DNA from: Rotaria sp. Silwood1
Lineage: Eukaryota; Rotifera; Eurotatoria; Philodinida; Philodinidae
Direction of reading: 5' to 3'
Length of the DNA stretch: 64,000 nt
Assembly (NCBI GenBank): GCA_905250075.1
Contig: CAJNOP010000035.1
Coordinates: forward strand, 1,152,679-1,216,678
Part shown: positions 38,601-50,583 of the stretch, one piece after another
How positions within the stretch are numbered: the first letter of the stretch is position 1
Layout of the letters: the number at the start of each line of letters is the position of its first letter
Notes under the pieces: generated by a model
Told to the model about the DNA's origin: nothing
The model's input: the letters and a program-made list of their open reading frames with translations, nothing else
Databases searched by the model: none
Program-made: the position numbers and the translations under genes

Positions 38601-41600
38601 GATGTTTTAATCTTCTTTATATTCAAAAAAAAGAAAGATACAGTGCGAATTTCTAATAATTTGTTGTTTTTTTTGTTTATGACAATAAAATTCTTTAGAA
38701 ATAGGTCATTCATATTTTTTTTGTAGAAAGTAAAACTATCTACTTTTTTACCTTAGAATAATATATTTGAAAATATCTTTAAGCTTTGAAAAAAAAAATA
38801 AAATAAAGTGGTTCATTTTATATGCATTTCTTGTTAGAAAATGAAAGATGAAGTCAATATTTAAAACTACTTAATCAATAATAAATAGATGATGTTATTC
38901 AAAATTAAAATGTAGATGAATGTTTCCTAGCAATTAAAATCAAAAAAAAAAGAAAAACGTAGATTTACTAAATATGACTCAGTCGAATAAATAAAATACA
39001 TTTCAATGTACTCACTAGTTAGTTTATGTTGATGAAAAGTTTTCTGTTATTTTTTTTTTTCATTAGCCAAAAAAAAAAAAAAATCTAACCGCATATAATT
39101 GCTAAAAGGATTGCTTCCATATCGGTTCACTTGATTGAAATTCTATGATGAACTTATCATATTTGCATAGAATCAACCAATATTTCCATTGAACTGAAAA
39201 TCAATGATGATTTTCTATTAGATCTAATCTCATCAATTGAGAGTAAAGCTATGAACCATTATAGAATAAATCTCATCATTCTATTCTGTTAGCCTTGATT
39301 TATATAAGACATATGAGCTTCATATATTGTCTTTCTTATTACATCATATGTTTCTTGAAATGCTTCGGGCATATTCAATCGAATTTTCTTTTCTTTTGTT
39401 ATATGACTTCAATGAAAGCAAACGCATAGAATAAAACTAAAACAAGATTTTTATTAATGATAATTAACTTACATTGAGACTGATTAAGCAAAAAAATCAA
39501 TACCATTTCATGAAGGCTAACTTCATTAATCACTAAAACCAATAGAATATTTCATCTGATATGTTTAGACTTACATAAAATCTTCACAAAATCACTAGAC
39601 AAAAAATAATTTAAATATCTTTACCGTATAACAACCATATGATCTGATATTTTAACCATTAATAACAGAATGAGTGTTCATAGCTCATATTAAAATAAGC
39701 GATAAATTCTCAAAAATTATTTCTTAGATGTAGAGTTGTCTTCAACAAAGATCAATAAAATTTCACGAGTTATCAAAAAACTAATATTGTAGTTTTCTCA
39801 ACAAATTTTTTTTTTTTTGTTGTTATGACCAGAACCTTCAGGATACAATAAATAATAAGACAGGTGTCTCTAGTGTAAATATATAATGGAAAAAAAATTA
39901 GATGTCATTTATTTTTGGCTAAGGGAACAAATACGCATGTCCTTTTTTTATAACTTATCAAGGATTACAATTATTTGTCCAAGTTCATTGTAAATATTTC
40001 AAAATGATTTTTAATAACATTTCTCTTATGTATACGAACTCTAAGAATAGCTTTATTAATGGTAAAAATATCAGTCCATATGATCTAAATATGACGAAGA
40101 TTTTCTCAATATCCTATATTTATGTTGATTATCAAGATTTCAATGTAATCATTGAATATTTGTTTGTTTTTCTTAAAATAGTACATATTATATTAGCATA
40201 CACGGAAATATTTCTGATGTCAACACTATCAAAACTATTCAGATCGAAAAAGTTCGATTTAACATCAGATGAAATCTTACTTTTAGAAATCTTAAGTTAA
40301 GTCTACTGTAAGATTCTTGAAAGATTTTACAAGAACATAAGATTTTCAATAATCTTATAATTACACTACGGGGACAATTGAATTTATACCCTTTGATCTT
40401 TTTGTTTTTTATTACTAACGGTTTTATCTATTAACTTACTATACATAGGGAGAAAGCCCAGGACTCGCTGCATCTTTTAGTATATTTACGTTAAACATCA
40501 AATGCAGTTAAAAGTATAAATAGTGTCTTAGAAGAAAAAGGACATTTTTTTAATTCCATGGTGTCCATAATGTTGTAACAATTTTTATTTCGCATATATC
40601 TCGGCTTAGGAAAATGATAAAATCTTGAATTTTTTTTTATAAGATGCGCCTTGAAAAGCTCTACAGAAGCTATATGATCGAATTCCATTTTATCTGTTCT
40701 GATGGTTTTTCTTATACTCAAAATGAACAACTTACATGACAGTGTCACTTCCCATCATACTGAAAATGTTGGAAGACTTTTTTGTTCTGCATATATGTCG
40801 TCTTGAGAAAATGATGGAATATTGAATTTGTTTTTAAAATATGTGCCGTCGAAAGCTCTACAAAACTTGTATAGACAGAATCCTATATAGTGAATCGAAA
40901 AAGTTCTCGCAATACTTTCTATATTATGGGAAGTAAAACTAGACCTGTAAGTTTTTCCTTTTGAGCAAAAGAAAAACCATTAGAACAGGTAAAAAGGAAT
41001 TCAATCATATGGCTTTTGTAGAGCTTTTCACGGCACATCTTTTGAAAAAAGATCCAAGGTTTTATCATTTTCCTAAGCCGAGATATATGCGAAATAAAAA
41101 AAAATGTGACAACATTATGGACACCCAGTTTTGGCAATAAAAAAATGTTATTTTTTTTTCTAATACACTTTTTATACTTTAAACTGCATTTGATGTTCAA
41201 CGTAAATATACCAAAAGATGCAGCGGGTTCTGGGCTTTCTCCCTATATATATAGCAAGTTAATAGATAAAACCGTACAGTAATAAAAAACAAAAAGATCA
41301 AAGGGTATAAATTCAATTGTTTCCGAGTGTATATCTCATAAGACATCAAGTATAAAATGTAAGATACGATCGTGAAAGATTTTATCGTCTCATTATTTCA
41401 CCTAGGTTACTATATAATAAAGACATTGACTTAGAATGTCTGCTTTTTCATTATTCCTGATAAATACACTTAGTTATCTATGGATATTTTCGAAAGTCAT
41501 ATGATCAATTAGGTGAAATAGGGTTGGAAATACCACTAATTATCACAATGGAGAGAACCAATGATCAACGCTATCTTGCAGTTATCCCAAAAAAGCAAGA

Positions 41601-43275
41601 ACTACTTACATAAAACAAAAAATCCCACTTTCGAATCAAATACCTCTAATTTCAATTGATAAATCGTTTTTCGATTCAAATATTTCCAGAACATAGCTAA
41701 AAGTGAAGTTTCTTGTGACATTGAAACGAGATACTATCAGAGTCTTTTTTCTTTTCAATTTCTATAGGATCTATTTACACGCCTATGATAGAAAGTATCG
41801 CCTCAAACGATACGTAGAGAAAAACATAACGGAACGAGTTGATCGAAAATTTAATTCTACAACAAATTCAAAAAACTCTACCTCTATAAAAGTGCTACAG
41901 ATATTAGAGCGCTATCAGGTATAAGATATGAAAGTATGACTCTCTTTATGTTAAAAAAAAATATATTTGGATGTAGGGAAGAAATTTGGCTCAAAGTTAT
42001 GTGATTCGAGAGTGTGTTTCGATATAATCAATTAGGATCACATAGAAAAGGATTCAAAAAATATTAATTACATGATTTCGGAAGAACTCTTATCCTACTA
42101 TTCACCTCAATGATTTATATTGAAAGATTTTTTCACTTCAACTTAAAGTTTTGGTTTTCTTTTTGCTTTCAATATTAGTGTAAATTAAGTTAGATTCGTA
42201 TCCATTAATCAATTCAACTTTTACGAATATTCTCATTTTAATCATAGCACCTTCACCTTCACGCAGTGCTGAACATGTAGAATACACCAATCAATGTGTA
42301 GACATAATTAAAATAAAAATGAACCAATTTTTTCTTGCAAATTATGTTCGTGTCATCATGTCACTTTTTTTCTTTTTTTTTTGTAGGTAGAAAAGTCGAG
42401 TCATGCATAAAATGTACATATTCGTAGTGTATAAGAAAAAGGTCAAGACAAGAGCATAATATATGTGTTGACGAGAACGAGGTTATACATGCAACAGAAT
42501 GACCGAAGACAGTACAATAACAGGCAAACATAGTTTATTAAAACTGAACATTTTATATATCGTTCTTAAACGTTTCATTGAACATTCTCATATGATAATT
42601 AATCATGAAAATTTCTTCTTAAATCTTTTCAAAGTAAATAAAAGAAAAAAAATCTAGTCTATTATATATCATCATATCTATGAATAATCTGATAAAAGAT
42701 ATAATACAAACGATTCTCATAAATCTTATCATTAAATTCAAACATAGATAAATTCTTTTAAGCTTCTATATATAACAAAACTTGCAAAGAAAAAAACAAA
42801 AAATCCTAATAAATTCCATGAGTACAAGAAAATGAATTTGTTTTTTTTTTTATTGATACAATTCTTTCGTGTATCTTTGTTGTTTGTTAACAAGATAGAT
42901 AGACACAATGTTTTTTTCCTTTGCAGAATACGACACACATACACGAAGAATAGAAAAGATACATAACCACAGCTGGATCAGAGACATACATAGAAGAAGA
43001 AGAAAAAAAAAAAAGAAGTGAAATGTAGAGAGAAGAGAAAAAAGAAAAGTACACAACAATGATGTTGACAAACGAAAGAAGAAAAGAAAAAAGAAAACGA
43101 ACGTCTATCGAACAATCACAAAACTGAGCTGCTGCTGACGGTACGCCAGTCAGACATCAGTAGAAGAGATAGCAAGAGAGACGTTGAACGTCACACACGA
43201 AAAAAAAAAAAAGAAAAAAAAAAGTTAATAAATGTATGTGTGCATACGGATTTGAATTTTTTTATTCTTTTTTTT
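35662..43275. other. Long non-coding region (7.6 kb) upstream of ANKFN1
   Basis: No exon I can support. It should hold the ANKFN1 1a promoter (a T-run and AG lie just above the ATG at 35661) and the 3' flank of the acidic gene. The only structured object is the fold-back transposon at 40364-41329. Small open frames (for example 36849-37118, 40004-40300, 41703-41924) show no family signature. Confidence 0.5.
40364..41329. mobile_element. Tc1/mariner-type fold-back transposon with TA target duplication
   Basis: The element is 966 bp, flanked by TA on both sides (40362-40363 and 41330-41331). The termini are CACTACGGGGACAATTG on the left and, inverted, CACTCGGAAACAATTG on the right. The inverted arms are about 400 bp each (40364 to about 40765, and about 40915-41329), diverged by scattered substitutions and small indels. 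Examples of paired blocks are CATCAAATGCAGTT, GCATATATCTCGGCTTAGG and GGTTTTTCTT. The roughly 150-bp centre carries a third, diverged direct copy of part of the left arm (GCATATATGTCG onward). No transposase is present. Confidence 0.88.
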
Positions 43276-43961
43276 TTACTCTCGAGATGCTTCATCGCCT
43301 TCTTCTTCATCATCATCACCGACATCTTTCGATTCCTCATCGTCATCACCGGCAACTACATCGCTAGCATCTATTGAACTAATAAAATAGAATAGGTTTT
43401 TTTAATTGATTTCTTTTTACCTTCGCCACTTTCTCCTTCACTACCATCACCTTTATAATCTAAGAAAAAAAAAAGCAAAAAGTAATCATAATAAATCATT
43501 ATTTAATAGATATTAATTAATGTACCATCATCATCAGAATTTTCATCATCATCTTCTTCATAATCGCCACTTTCATCTAGATCACCTAAGAAAAATAAAA
43601 TAATATATAAATCATTAAAAAAACAAAAAAAATTACCACTGGCGCCAGCATCCGTTGAACTTGGTTTACCATTTCGTTTTTTTACATCAACACTATTTGA
43701 ATCTTCATCATTCGAATCTCCACGTGATTCATCATCGTCAGTCTTTGTTGGTCGATTTTTTGTTGTCGATGTTGCTGCTTTTACTGGTGTTGCCTTTTTC
43801 TTTGAACCTGTTGTTGTTTCAGCAGCTCCACTAGATTCATCATCTTCATCATGAGTTCGCTAAAATATTTTTATTTATTTTTTAATAAATATAAAACAAA
43901 GAACAAAACAAAAAAAAAAGAAATTAACCTTTTTGCCTTTGATTTCGATTTCTGTCGACAT
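43276..43961 (-). CDS. Small acidic, intrinsically disordered protein
   Basis: Five exons (5' to 3', minus): 43929-43961, 43637-43859, 43526-43585, 43421-43459, 43276-43370; 149 residues, all phases closing. The start is MSTEIEIKGKK, then a Lys/Thr-rich patch (GSKKKATPVKAATSTTKN) and, from about residue 65, long Asp/Glu/Ser/Gly tracts to the end. No globular domain, signal peptide or membrane helix is present. The composition resembles prothymosin-like or other nuclear acidic chaperone-type proteins, but I cannot claim orthology. The last acceptor needed is CAATAG at 43371-43372; the slightly earlier TTATTAG would create a stop. A pyrimidine-rich acceptor (CTGTCTATTAG) lies about 30 nt upstream of the ATG. 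Confidence 0.8.
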
Positions 43962-46900
43962 TTCTTTTTTTTCTCTGTTAGATTAATCTAATAGACAGGA
44001 AGAAGAAGAAAAGAGGAAAAAAAAAACAGAGGAAAGATGAAGGATAAGAGATATAAAGACTAGTAGAATAACAAGTTATGACGATCTAAAATGAATAAAA
44101 ACAAATAAATAAATATTTTATTATAACTTTAATACTTTACAATGTCGTTATTTCGTTTTAACAAGTTATACGTAACTGAGTGCGCCTTTGAATCGAGAAT
44201 GAATGAAGAAATACGTCAAACAAAGAACGATTTTTCTTTTTCGTTCATATTTTTCTCATTGGTCAGACGGCATACTAGACAAATTGTTAGACAGCCTTCG
44301 CATTGATCAAACATAATTGATTATATGAATTATAATATTAAAAAAATAATAATAAAAAAATTTTTATTTAATTAAATTTTATAATTATTATCATTAATCG
44401 TTATAGAGGCATGAAAACAAAATAATAAAACATTGTTAACTAATCATTTTAGTTCTTTTATATTTATTTAATTATCAAACAAAATTTATCTTTCACTTAA
44501 AAAAAATAAAGAAAAATATTTTGTTCATTTTTGTTTGTGTAAATGTAGAATGATGAAAATAACGACATCTATCGAACACAGATGACAGACACATCGTTGA
44601 TTTATATGTAAAGTAGCTTCGTTTCCACGGCTCAGTTCTGTTTTTATTGATAGATGTACCAGACAGATGCTAAATGTACACAACATTTATTGTTTTAGAT
44701 ATACGTGCTCTTTTACATTTTTTTTTCCTATTCAGACGTGTTCCAAGTCTGCTAAAATTGAAGAAAGAGGTCGATCATTCAGGCAATTGATTGGTAGGTT
44801 TTCGATAAAATTGACCAAATTTTGTAAGGCGACGGTAGACAAGCATGATTTTGAGGAATTGATGAGCAAAAAACGAATAAGTTGATGAAATTTCGATGAC
44901 GATAAACTAAGATTTGTAAACACTTGCTGAGGGAATGAAATCAGCGCTGTTCAAGAGAATACTGGCGTTTCCAATTGTATGACGATCGCTACTTCCTTGC
45001 AAATTGAAATAAGGACAACATTTTTCAATAGATGTTTTTACAAAACAATAAAATCTTGAGGCCAAGAAAAGCATCGAAGAATGTGAATTTTGTTTGTTAA
45101 TGCATGATTTCAACACTTAGGAATATTCATTGGCGAGCAACACACTGACTAAAACAAAAGTTGCATTTGTCATTATATCCCATTTATTTATTATTAATTC
45201 AAAAATAATCAAATATTTAAAATACTCGAAATAAAACAATGTTACAGTTTCTCATAGAAAGGTAACTTAAAATGTATTCTGAAAGAGATTTGATATTTTC
45301 TCTTAGTATGGATGCGAAAACCAGAATCTGTATCAGTAAACTATGAATTGCTTTTGTTTTAAGAACTGCCTTTTTTTTTATGAGTACACTCGCCGATGTC
45401 TATTTAGTTTGAAATGTATTCTTAATTAGAGTGTAAGATCAAAGTTAAATGATTTGGGAGACTTAGACGATAGAAGTAAATCGTGTTATTAATGAGTTTT
45501 TTTAAGTTTTCTTCTATCCTTGAGTCTCTCTTTGATTATTTCATGAATAAAACAACAAGAATAAGTTGTTAGATTATTATATTATCGATGATTAGTTGTT
45601 GTCAAACGAATAATAATGAATTTCTCTTTGTTTTTTGTTGTAAATGCATTATTAAGAAAAATTTCATTGTTGTACACATTGATATACTCTACTTATGATT
45701 CGAAAAATATACATACACTCTGCAAGTTTAAATGTTACATTCCAGATTCAGAATTATTATGATAAATAATTTAAATTTTTCTTTAGACAACTCGTTATGC
45801 TGAATGATTAGCTTGTTTATTTATTTCATCTAATATAAAAAGGTTTACATATGATTCAGTTTCATTCGATATAAGTATGATATAAAGAGATAAAATTATT
45901 GAAAGAATACATTTAATTTTGTCTGAAAGTATTAATGAGATTATTTTTCTTATTTTGAAATAGCAATAGTAATGAAGAAAATCTTGTCCTATTCCAATAC
46001 CAAAAATTTCTTTTGATTGTGAAAAATGTTAAATTCGATTCTTTTCTTTTAATGAACTATGAAAATACATATTATGATACTCATCTATCATAGTATTGAA
46101 TCGGCGTCAAATAGATATTTTCCATCTTTCTCTATATCACAAATATTAATTGTCGTATTGTCTGATATTCCAAACTAAATCACTTCTCAAGTACTAATTT
46201 TATCTTTTTTTTATTTATTCATGCGTAAGTGTTAAGTAAACTCTTATCAAATTGCTGTCAGAACAATAAACGAATAATATTTTTCAACACATATTCCATC
46301 ATTTAATCAAAAAGAAAATATTTATCGATTGTATCATATTTAGAAAATCTGCATCTAATCTTTTCATGACAACATCAACAATGATGGCATATGTTGAAAT
46401 AGATATCAGGAGAAAACGATTAACGGAGCAGATCATATTGTTTCTAAAAGTTCTCATATTCATTTCATGATTAATACACTAACTTGTAAACAAATAATAA
46501 AACAGAATAATATAAACAAATGATTTATTTTTTTTTTATCTATAAAAACGATGATATTAACCATAGAACAAATATACTCACATAGAAAAATTATCATCAC
46601 TAGTAGACTAATGTATTTCAAGCATATTTATGTCATGTATATAGTAGAAATCAGATGAAAATATTGAACATTTTGATATTCAGAAATCTGTTAATGTTCT
46701 TTCAAACTCACAATAGAATCGACTTCAAAGATTTGAATATGCATAAGTTTACGCTAAAAAAGACGACTTGTCTGCTCTAACGAGTATTTACTGATTCTAT
46801 CTTTATTCTTGAATACATGTAGAAATTAAGTTTTAGATTTCAATGTAAATGTTTGTTGTTTTAAATTTTGAAACTTTTTACTATACTCAACTTCATTGAT

Positions 46901-47617
46901 CATCAGTTTGTGTTAAAAAGAAAGTGAAAAAGAGTAAAGAATATGATGGAATTCTTCTGGATATGTTGTCAAATGGCATCAATATTGACTTACACATTAT
47001 CAAATGTCAGAATATCCCATAGGGCAATATTCAATAGCCATGAATAGCGAAGGAATACATCATATCATATGAATACTGTAATAGCTGATAGTATACAAAT
47101 GGCTCCTTTATGAAAATGAAGAGATAATCATACTAATTCATACAGATATCATTGACAAATAAGACAATCAAATTGCTAAAACAACAAAATAAATAGTTAA
47201 AACATCTGTTTAATATCAAAGATAATTATTATCACACAGTCAAGTTAACAATTTCACATTCACTGCTATCAATAGTATACTCCTAGTTTATTTAAATTTG
47301 ATTATGATGCATCAAGAAATGCAACTGTTTGCAGACAATGAACTAGATATTTATATAGATTTGTAAATATGTCTCGACAATTTATTGACAAGTGTGACTC
47401 AATCTGTTGTTGTCTGCAGACTTCTTTTTGATTCTTACTTTAAGAGAAAACAAAAAAATTTTAGCAAATAAACTAAACTTAAGAAAATCAAAGTTTGATA
47501 GTATCGAGTAAGTCTTCATTTAGTTTAAGATCTTTTAATTATTGACAAAACTTTAATGATGATAATGAAGCAAATAATTTTATTTTTATTTTTTAATAAA
47601 ATTTAAAGAATTTATTT
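43962..47617. other. Intergenic region, 3.7 kb
   Basis: I see no supportable gene. The open frame near 44667-44885 and its antisense partners encode no recognisable family; they could be remnants, but nothing shows it. Sequence similar to the right-hand duplicate begins near 47470. Confidence 0.4.
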
Positions 47618-49440
47618 TTAAAGATTTTCAGTATATTTATTTCTGATATTTCTTAATTGAACAACAAGTCCTTCAAAACCTTTTATTAAAGCTCCATTTT
47701 CGAATGTAACTCGTTTACTTCGATCTCTCCATTTTATTTCAATCCATTCAGCTCCACCATCTGCACAATTAGGACATCCAATACGATCATCTAATGATTG
47801 AAACCTTTCAGCATCAATTAATTTAATTAATTCTTGCCATTGTTTGCCAGACAAATGATAGATTCTTTTCACAGGTGGATAAGCATCTTGAGGAAAGTTT
47901 GGTTCTTTCAAAGCAACTAATTTATTCGGTTTTGATGTTATAGTTACTGATCGGCTACAATAAGTGCGACAAAAACCAAATGAAAGTCCATCAGATATTG
48001 ATAAAATTTCATTCTTCGAAGAGATAGATTTTCCATTTGATAGTTTTAATACCATTATCAATAGGAAACAATATGTAAATATTTTCATTTTTGTATGAAT
48101 AAAGGAAAAATATGGACTCTGAAATAGAAATGAAAATATTTTCGATGTCGATTAGTAAATAAAAGAAAGCACATAATTCGGCATACTATATATACTCTAT
48201 GAATTGCTTCAATAACGTCGAAAGTAAAAATATCGAAAAACAAGCATCTTATTGTTTGATATTACAATCATTAGGTATCATAACGCAATATTATAAATAT
48301 GTGAATGGAGATGACAAAAAACTGACAGATATAATGACGTATACTTGCAATCAATTTTATTGATCGTTCGAATCAGTGATCACAAGAAGGAGCAAAAAGT
48401 TAATTCATATAGAAGCGAACAAGTACACATTTTATGCAAAAATTTAATTTTACATATCTTCAGTCACTGCAATTAATAGGAATCTAGGTTGTGGAATGTG
48501 TAGGTATGGCTGTGGATTCACGATTAGTCGACACCCACATCCTCTTTGTGAAAAAACATTATTTTCATATTTCTAATATTCAAAAAAAATCTTAATTAAT
48601 AATATTACAACAATATCTTTTCTTTCACTAATTTGATACATTGTTTTTCGATATTTTTATTTATTGATCAAAGTCAGATTTATCATAATTTATATGGATA
48701 CGATTGTTTTTTACTAGAAAGAGAAAAACAATGTCATTTGTGCAGTCTACAAAAGCCAGAGTTGAAACAAAAACAAGTCTTTTCTGTTTCTTTTTTATAC
48801 GGACCATTAACCGCACAGACATTATTATGATAAATGCATGAATAACCAAAGACAATAAAATCCAAATAAACAATCATGTGATATTGATCAGGATTTTGTG
48901 AGTAGTGTGTTGGTGTTTTTGCTTAAACTAGGAAAAAACCAATTATTTTCTCTCCAGTCAAATTACAGCTTCAAACATAAGAAAATATTTCAAATCAACG
49001 TTATAATGTAACTTTCTCCGATGTTGTCATTTGATTTCGATGAATGTATAATTTAATCGTTCATTCTCTTGATATTTTGTGAACAAAATGTTTGTTATTG
49101 ATTAGTCTTCAAGAAAATGAACAAAATCTCGATAAATTCAAAAATGATCAATGATGATTTTCTCCATAAAAAATCGATACATGAATTATTTTCTTCTATG
49201 TACAATGAACGATAATAAAGATCTTTTATTTATGTCATTTATTGGTTTTTTTTCCGTCATCTTCAAGAAATGATATTGATTGACAGTCATGTTGTATCGC
49301 TCTGTAGAAATCTATACCTATTGTTGTTATTGATGTTTTCGAAATGGTTTATTTCCTTATTTAATATCTCCTAAACAAACGATTCATCTTACATCTGACG
49401 ATCGATATGCATTGATCATCAATGAAACATATATGTTAAT
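47470..49440. repeat. Segmental duplication, unit A
   Basis: It matches unit B (about 49950-53070) in the same orientation across the secreted-protein gene, both flanks, and downstream non-coding blocks. Examples are the CAATATCTTTTCTTT block at 48613 versus 51690, the GATTT(C/T)GATGAATGTATAA block at 49034 versus 52747, and the final block near 49375 versus 53035. Coding sequence is better conserved than the flanks. Confidence 0.82.
47618..48088 (-). CDS. Secreted Cys-motif protein, paralogue A
   Basis: Intronless, 156 residues. Residues 1-19 form a signal peptide (MKIFTYCFLLIMVLKLSNG), so it is probably secreted or lumenal. The mature part has two Cys pairs, FGFCRTYC (about 38-45) and GCPNCADGGAEWIEI (about 104-118), then a basic-aromatic C-terminus. 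I do not recognise a eukaryotic family. The CPxCADGGAEW style reminds me of small bacterial secreted or lipoprotein families, which is an impression from memory. About 126 of 156 residues are identical to the copy at 50113-50583. A conserved acceptor (TATTTCAG) lies about 30 nt upstream of the ATG, so the transcript may be trans-spliced or have a 5' intron. Confidence 0.85.
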   Translation of the reverse strand: MKIFTYCFLLIMVLKLSNGKSISSKNEILSISDGLSFGFCRTYCSRSVTITSKPNKLVALKEPNFPQDAYPPVKRIYHLSGKQWQELIKLIDAERFQSLDDRIGCPNCADGGAEWIEIKWRDRSKRVTFENGALIKGFEGLVVQLRNIRNKYTENL

Positions 49441-49442
49441 TG

Positions 49443-49857
49443 CTTAGGGTTGATCAAAAGTTCTGATTCCGATGTTTAACGAACCTTGTCGGATAAGATG
49501 ATCTATTCGGAAATGCAAAACTAAATATATCACGTTGTATAGCTTTTTAAGATGCGTCGAATAGTATACAGTATATCCTGTTTTCATAAAACTTTGAAGA
49601 AACTAAAGCCAATCTACTGATAGACAACTACATATACTTACATCCATCAAATCTCATGTGTGAAAAAAAATTTTACAAGTACTTTCGACAAATGCCAAGG
49701 ACTATAATATTCAGGAACTTATCATGTTTGGATGTAGATGATATGTGTAGTTGTCTTTCAGTAGATTGACTCTAGTTTCTTCAGTTTTATGAAAACACGA
49801 TTTACTGTATATCATTCAACGCTCTTTCAAGAATCAGAACTTTTGATTAATCCTAAG
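49443..49857. mobile_element. Fold-back element at the junction of the two duplicated units
   Basis: The left end CTTAGGGTTGATCAAAAG, followed by TTCTGATTC, is matched inverted at the right end by GAATCAGAAC and TTTTGATTAATCCTAAG. Inner blocks also pair: TTTCATAAAAC, GAAACTA, TCAATC/TCTACTG-type blocks and the stretch around ACATCCA. The arms are about 190 bp. It carries no coding sequence. A target duplication is not clear. Confidence 0.78.
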
Positions 49858-50112
49858 AATTTGAATTGTACAATCTGATAATGTAACATCAAGAAATGGA
49901 ACTATTTGTAAGCAATTAGCTAAATTTTATGAACTTAATCAATCTCAAGTATATCAAAGTTTATAGGTTCATTTATCAGAAAAACGACTAAATCAAGTAA
50001 GACTTCACTTAATTTAAGATTTTTTAATTATGGACAAAACTTTAATGATAATGATGATGATGAAGCAAATAATTTTATTTTTATTTTTTAATAAAATTTA
50101 AAGAATTTATTT

Positions 50113-50583
50113 TTAAAGATTTTCAGTATATTTATTTCTGATATCTCTTAATTGAACAACAAGTCCTTCATAGCCTTTTATTAAAGCTCCATTTTCGAAT
50201 GTAACTCGTTTACTTCGATCTGTCCATTGTATTTCAATCCATTCAGCTCCACCATCTGCACAATCAGGACATCCAATACGATCATCTAATGATTGAAAAC
50301 CTTCAGCATCGATAAAACTAATCAATTCTTGCCATTGGTTTAAAGGAAAAGGGTAAATTTTTTTCAAAGGTGGATAAGCATCTTGAGGAAAGTTTGGTTC
50401 TTTCAAAGCAACTAATTGATTTGGAATTGATGTTATATTTATTGATCGGCGACAATAATTACGACAAAAACCAAATGAAAGTCCATCAGATATAGATAAA
50501 ATCTTATTCTCCGAAGAAATAGATTTTCCACATGATAGTATTAATACCGCTATCAATAGAATAGGACATGTAGATATTTTCAT
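50113..50583 (-). CDS. Secreted Cys-motif protein, paralogue B
   Basis: Intronless, 156 residues, tandem copy of the gene at 47618-48088. The signal peptide (residues 1-19, MKISTCPILLIAVLILSCG) is the most diverged part. The mature core is well kept: ISDGLSFGFCRNYC, LVALKEPNFPQDAYPP, FQSLDDRIGCPDCADGGAEW and RVTFENGALIKG are near identical. Both frames are open with no indel and most changes are conservative, which suggests both genes are functional. The acceptor (GTTATTTTAG) about 30 nt before the ATG is also conserved. Function unknown. Confidence 0.85.
   Translation of the reverse strand: MKISTCPILLIAVLILSCGKSISSENKILSISDGLSFGFCRNYCRRSINITSIPNQLVALKEPNFPQDAYPPLKKIYPFPLNQWQELISFIDAEGFQSLDDRIGCPDCADGGAEWIEIQWTDRSKRVTFENGALIKGYEGLVVQLRDIRNKYTENL

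Noticed and set aside
40491-41200. Two minus-strand frames with similar peptides
   Set aside because: The similarity between them comes from the arms and the third partial arm copy of the fold-back transposon; neither resembles a transposase.
44667-44885. 72-codon frame that could be a transposase or regulator remnant
   Set aside because: No recognisable motif, no inverted repeats around it, and overlapping antisense frames of equal quality.
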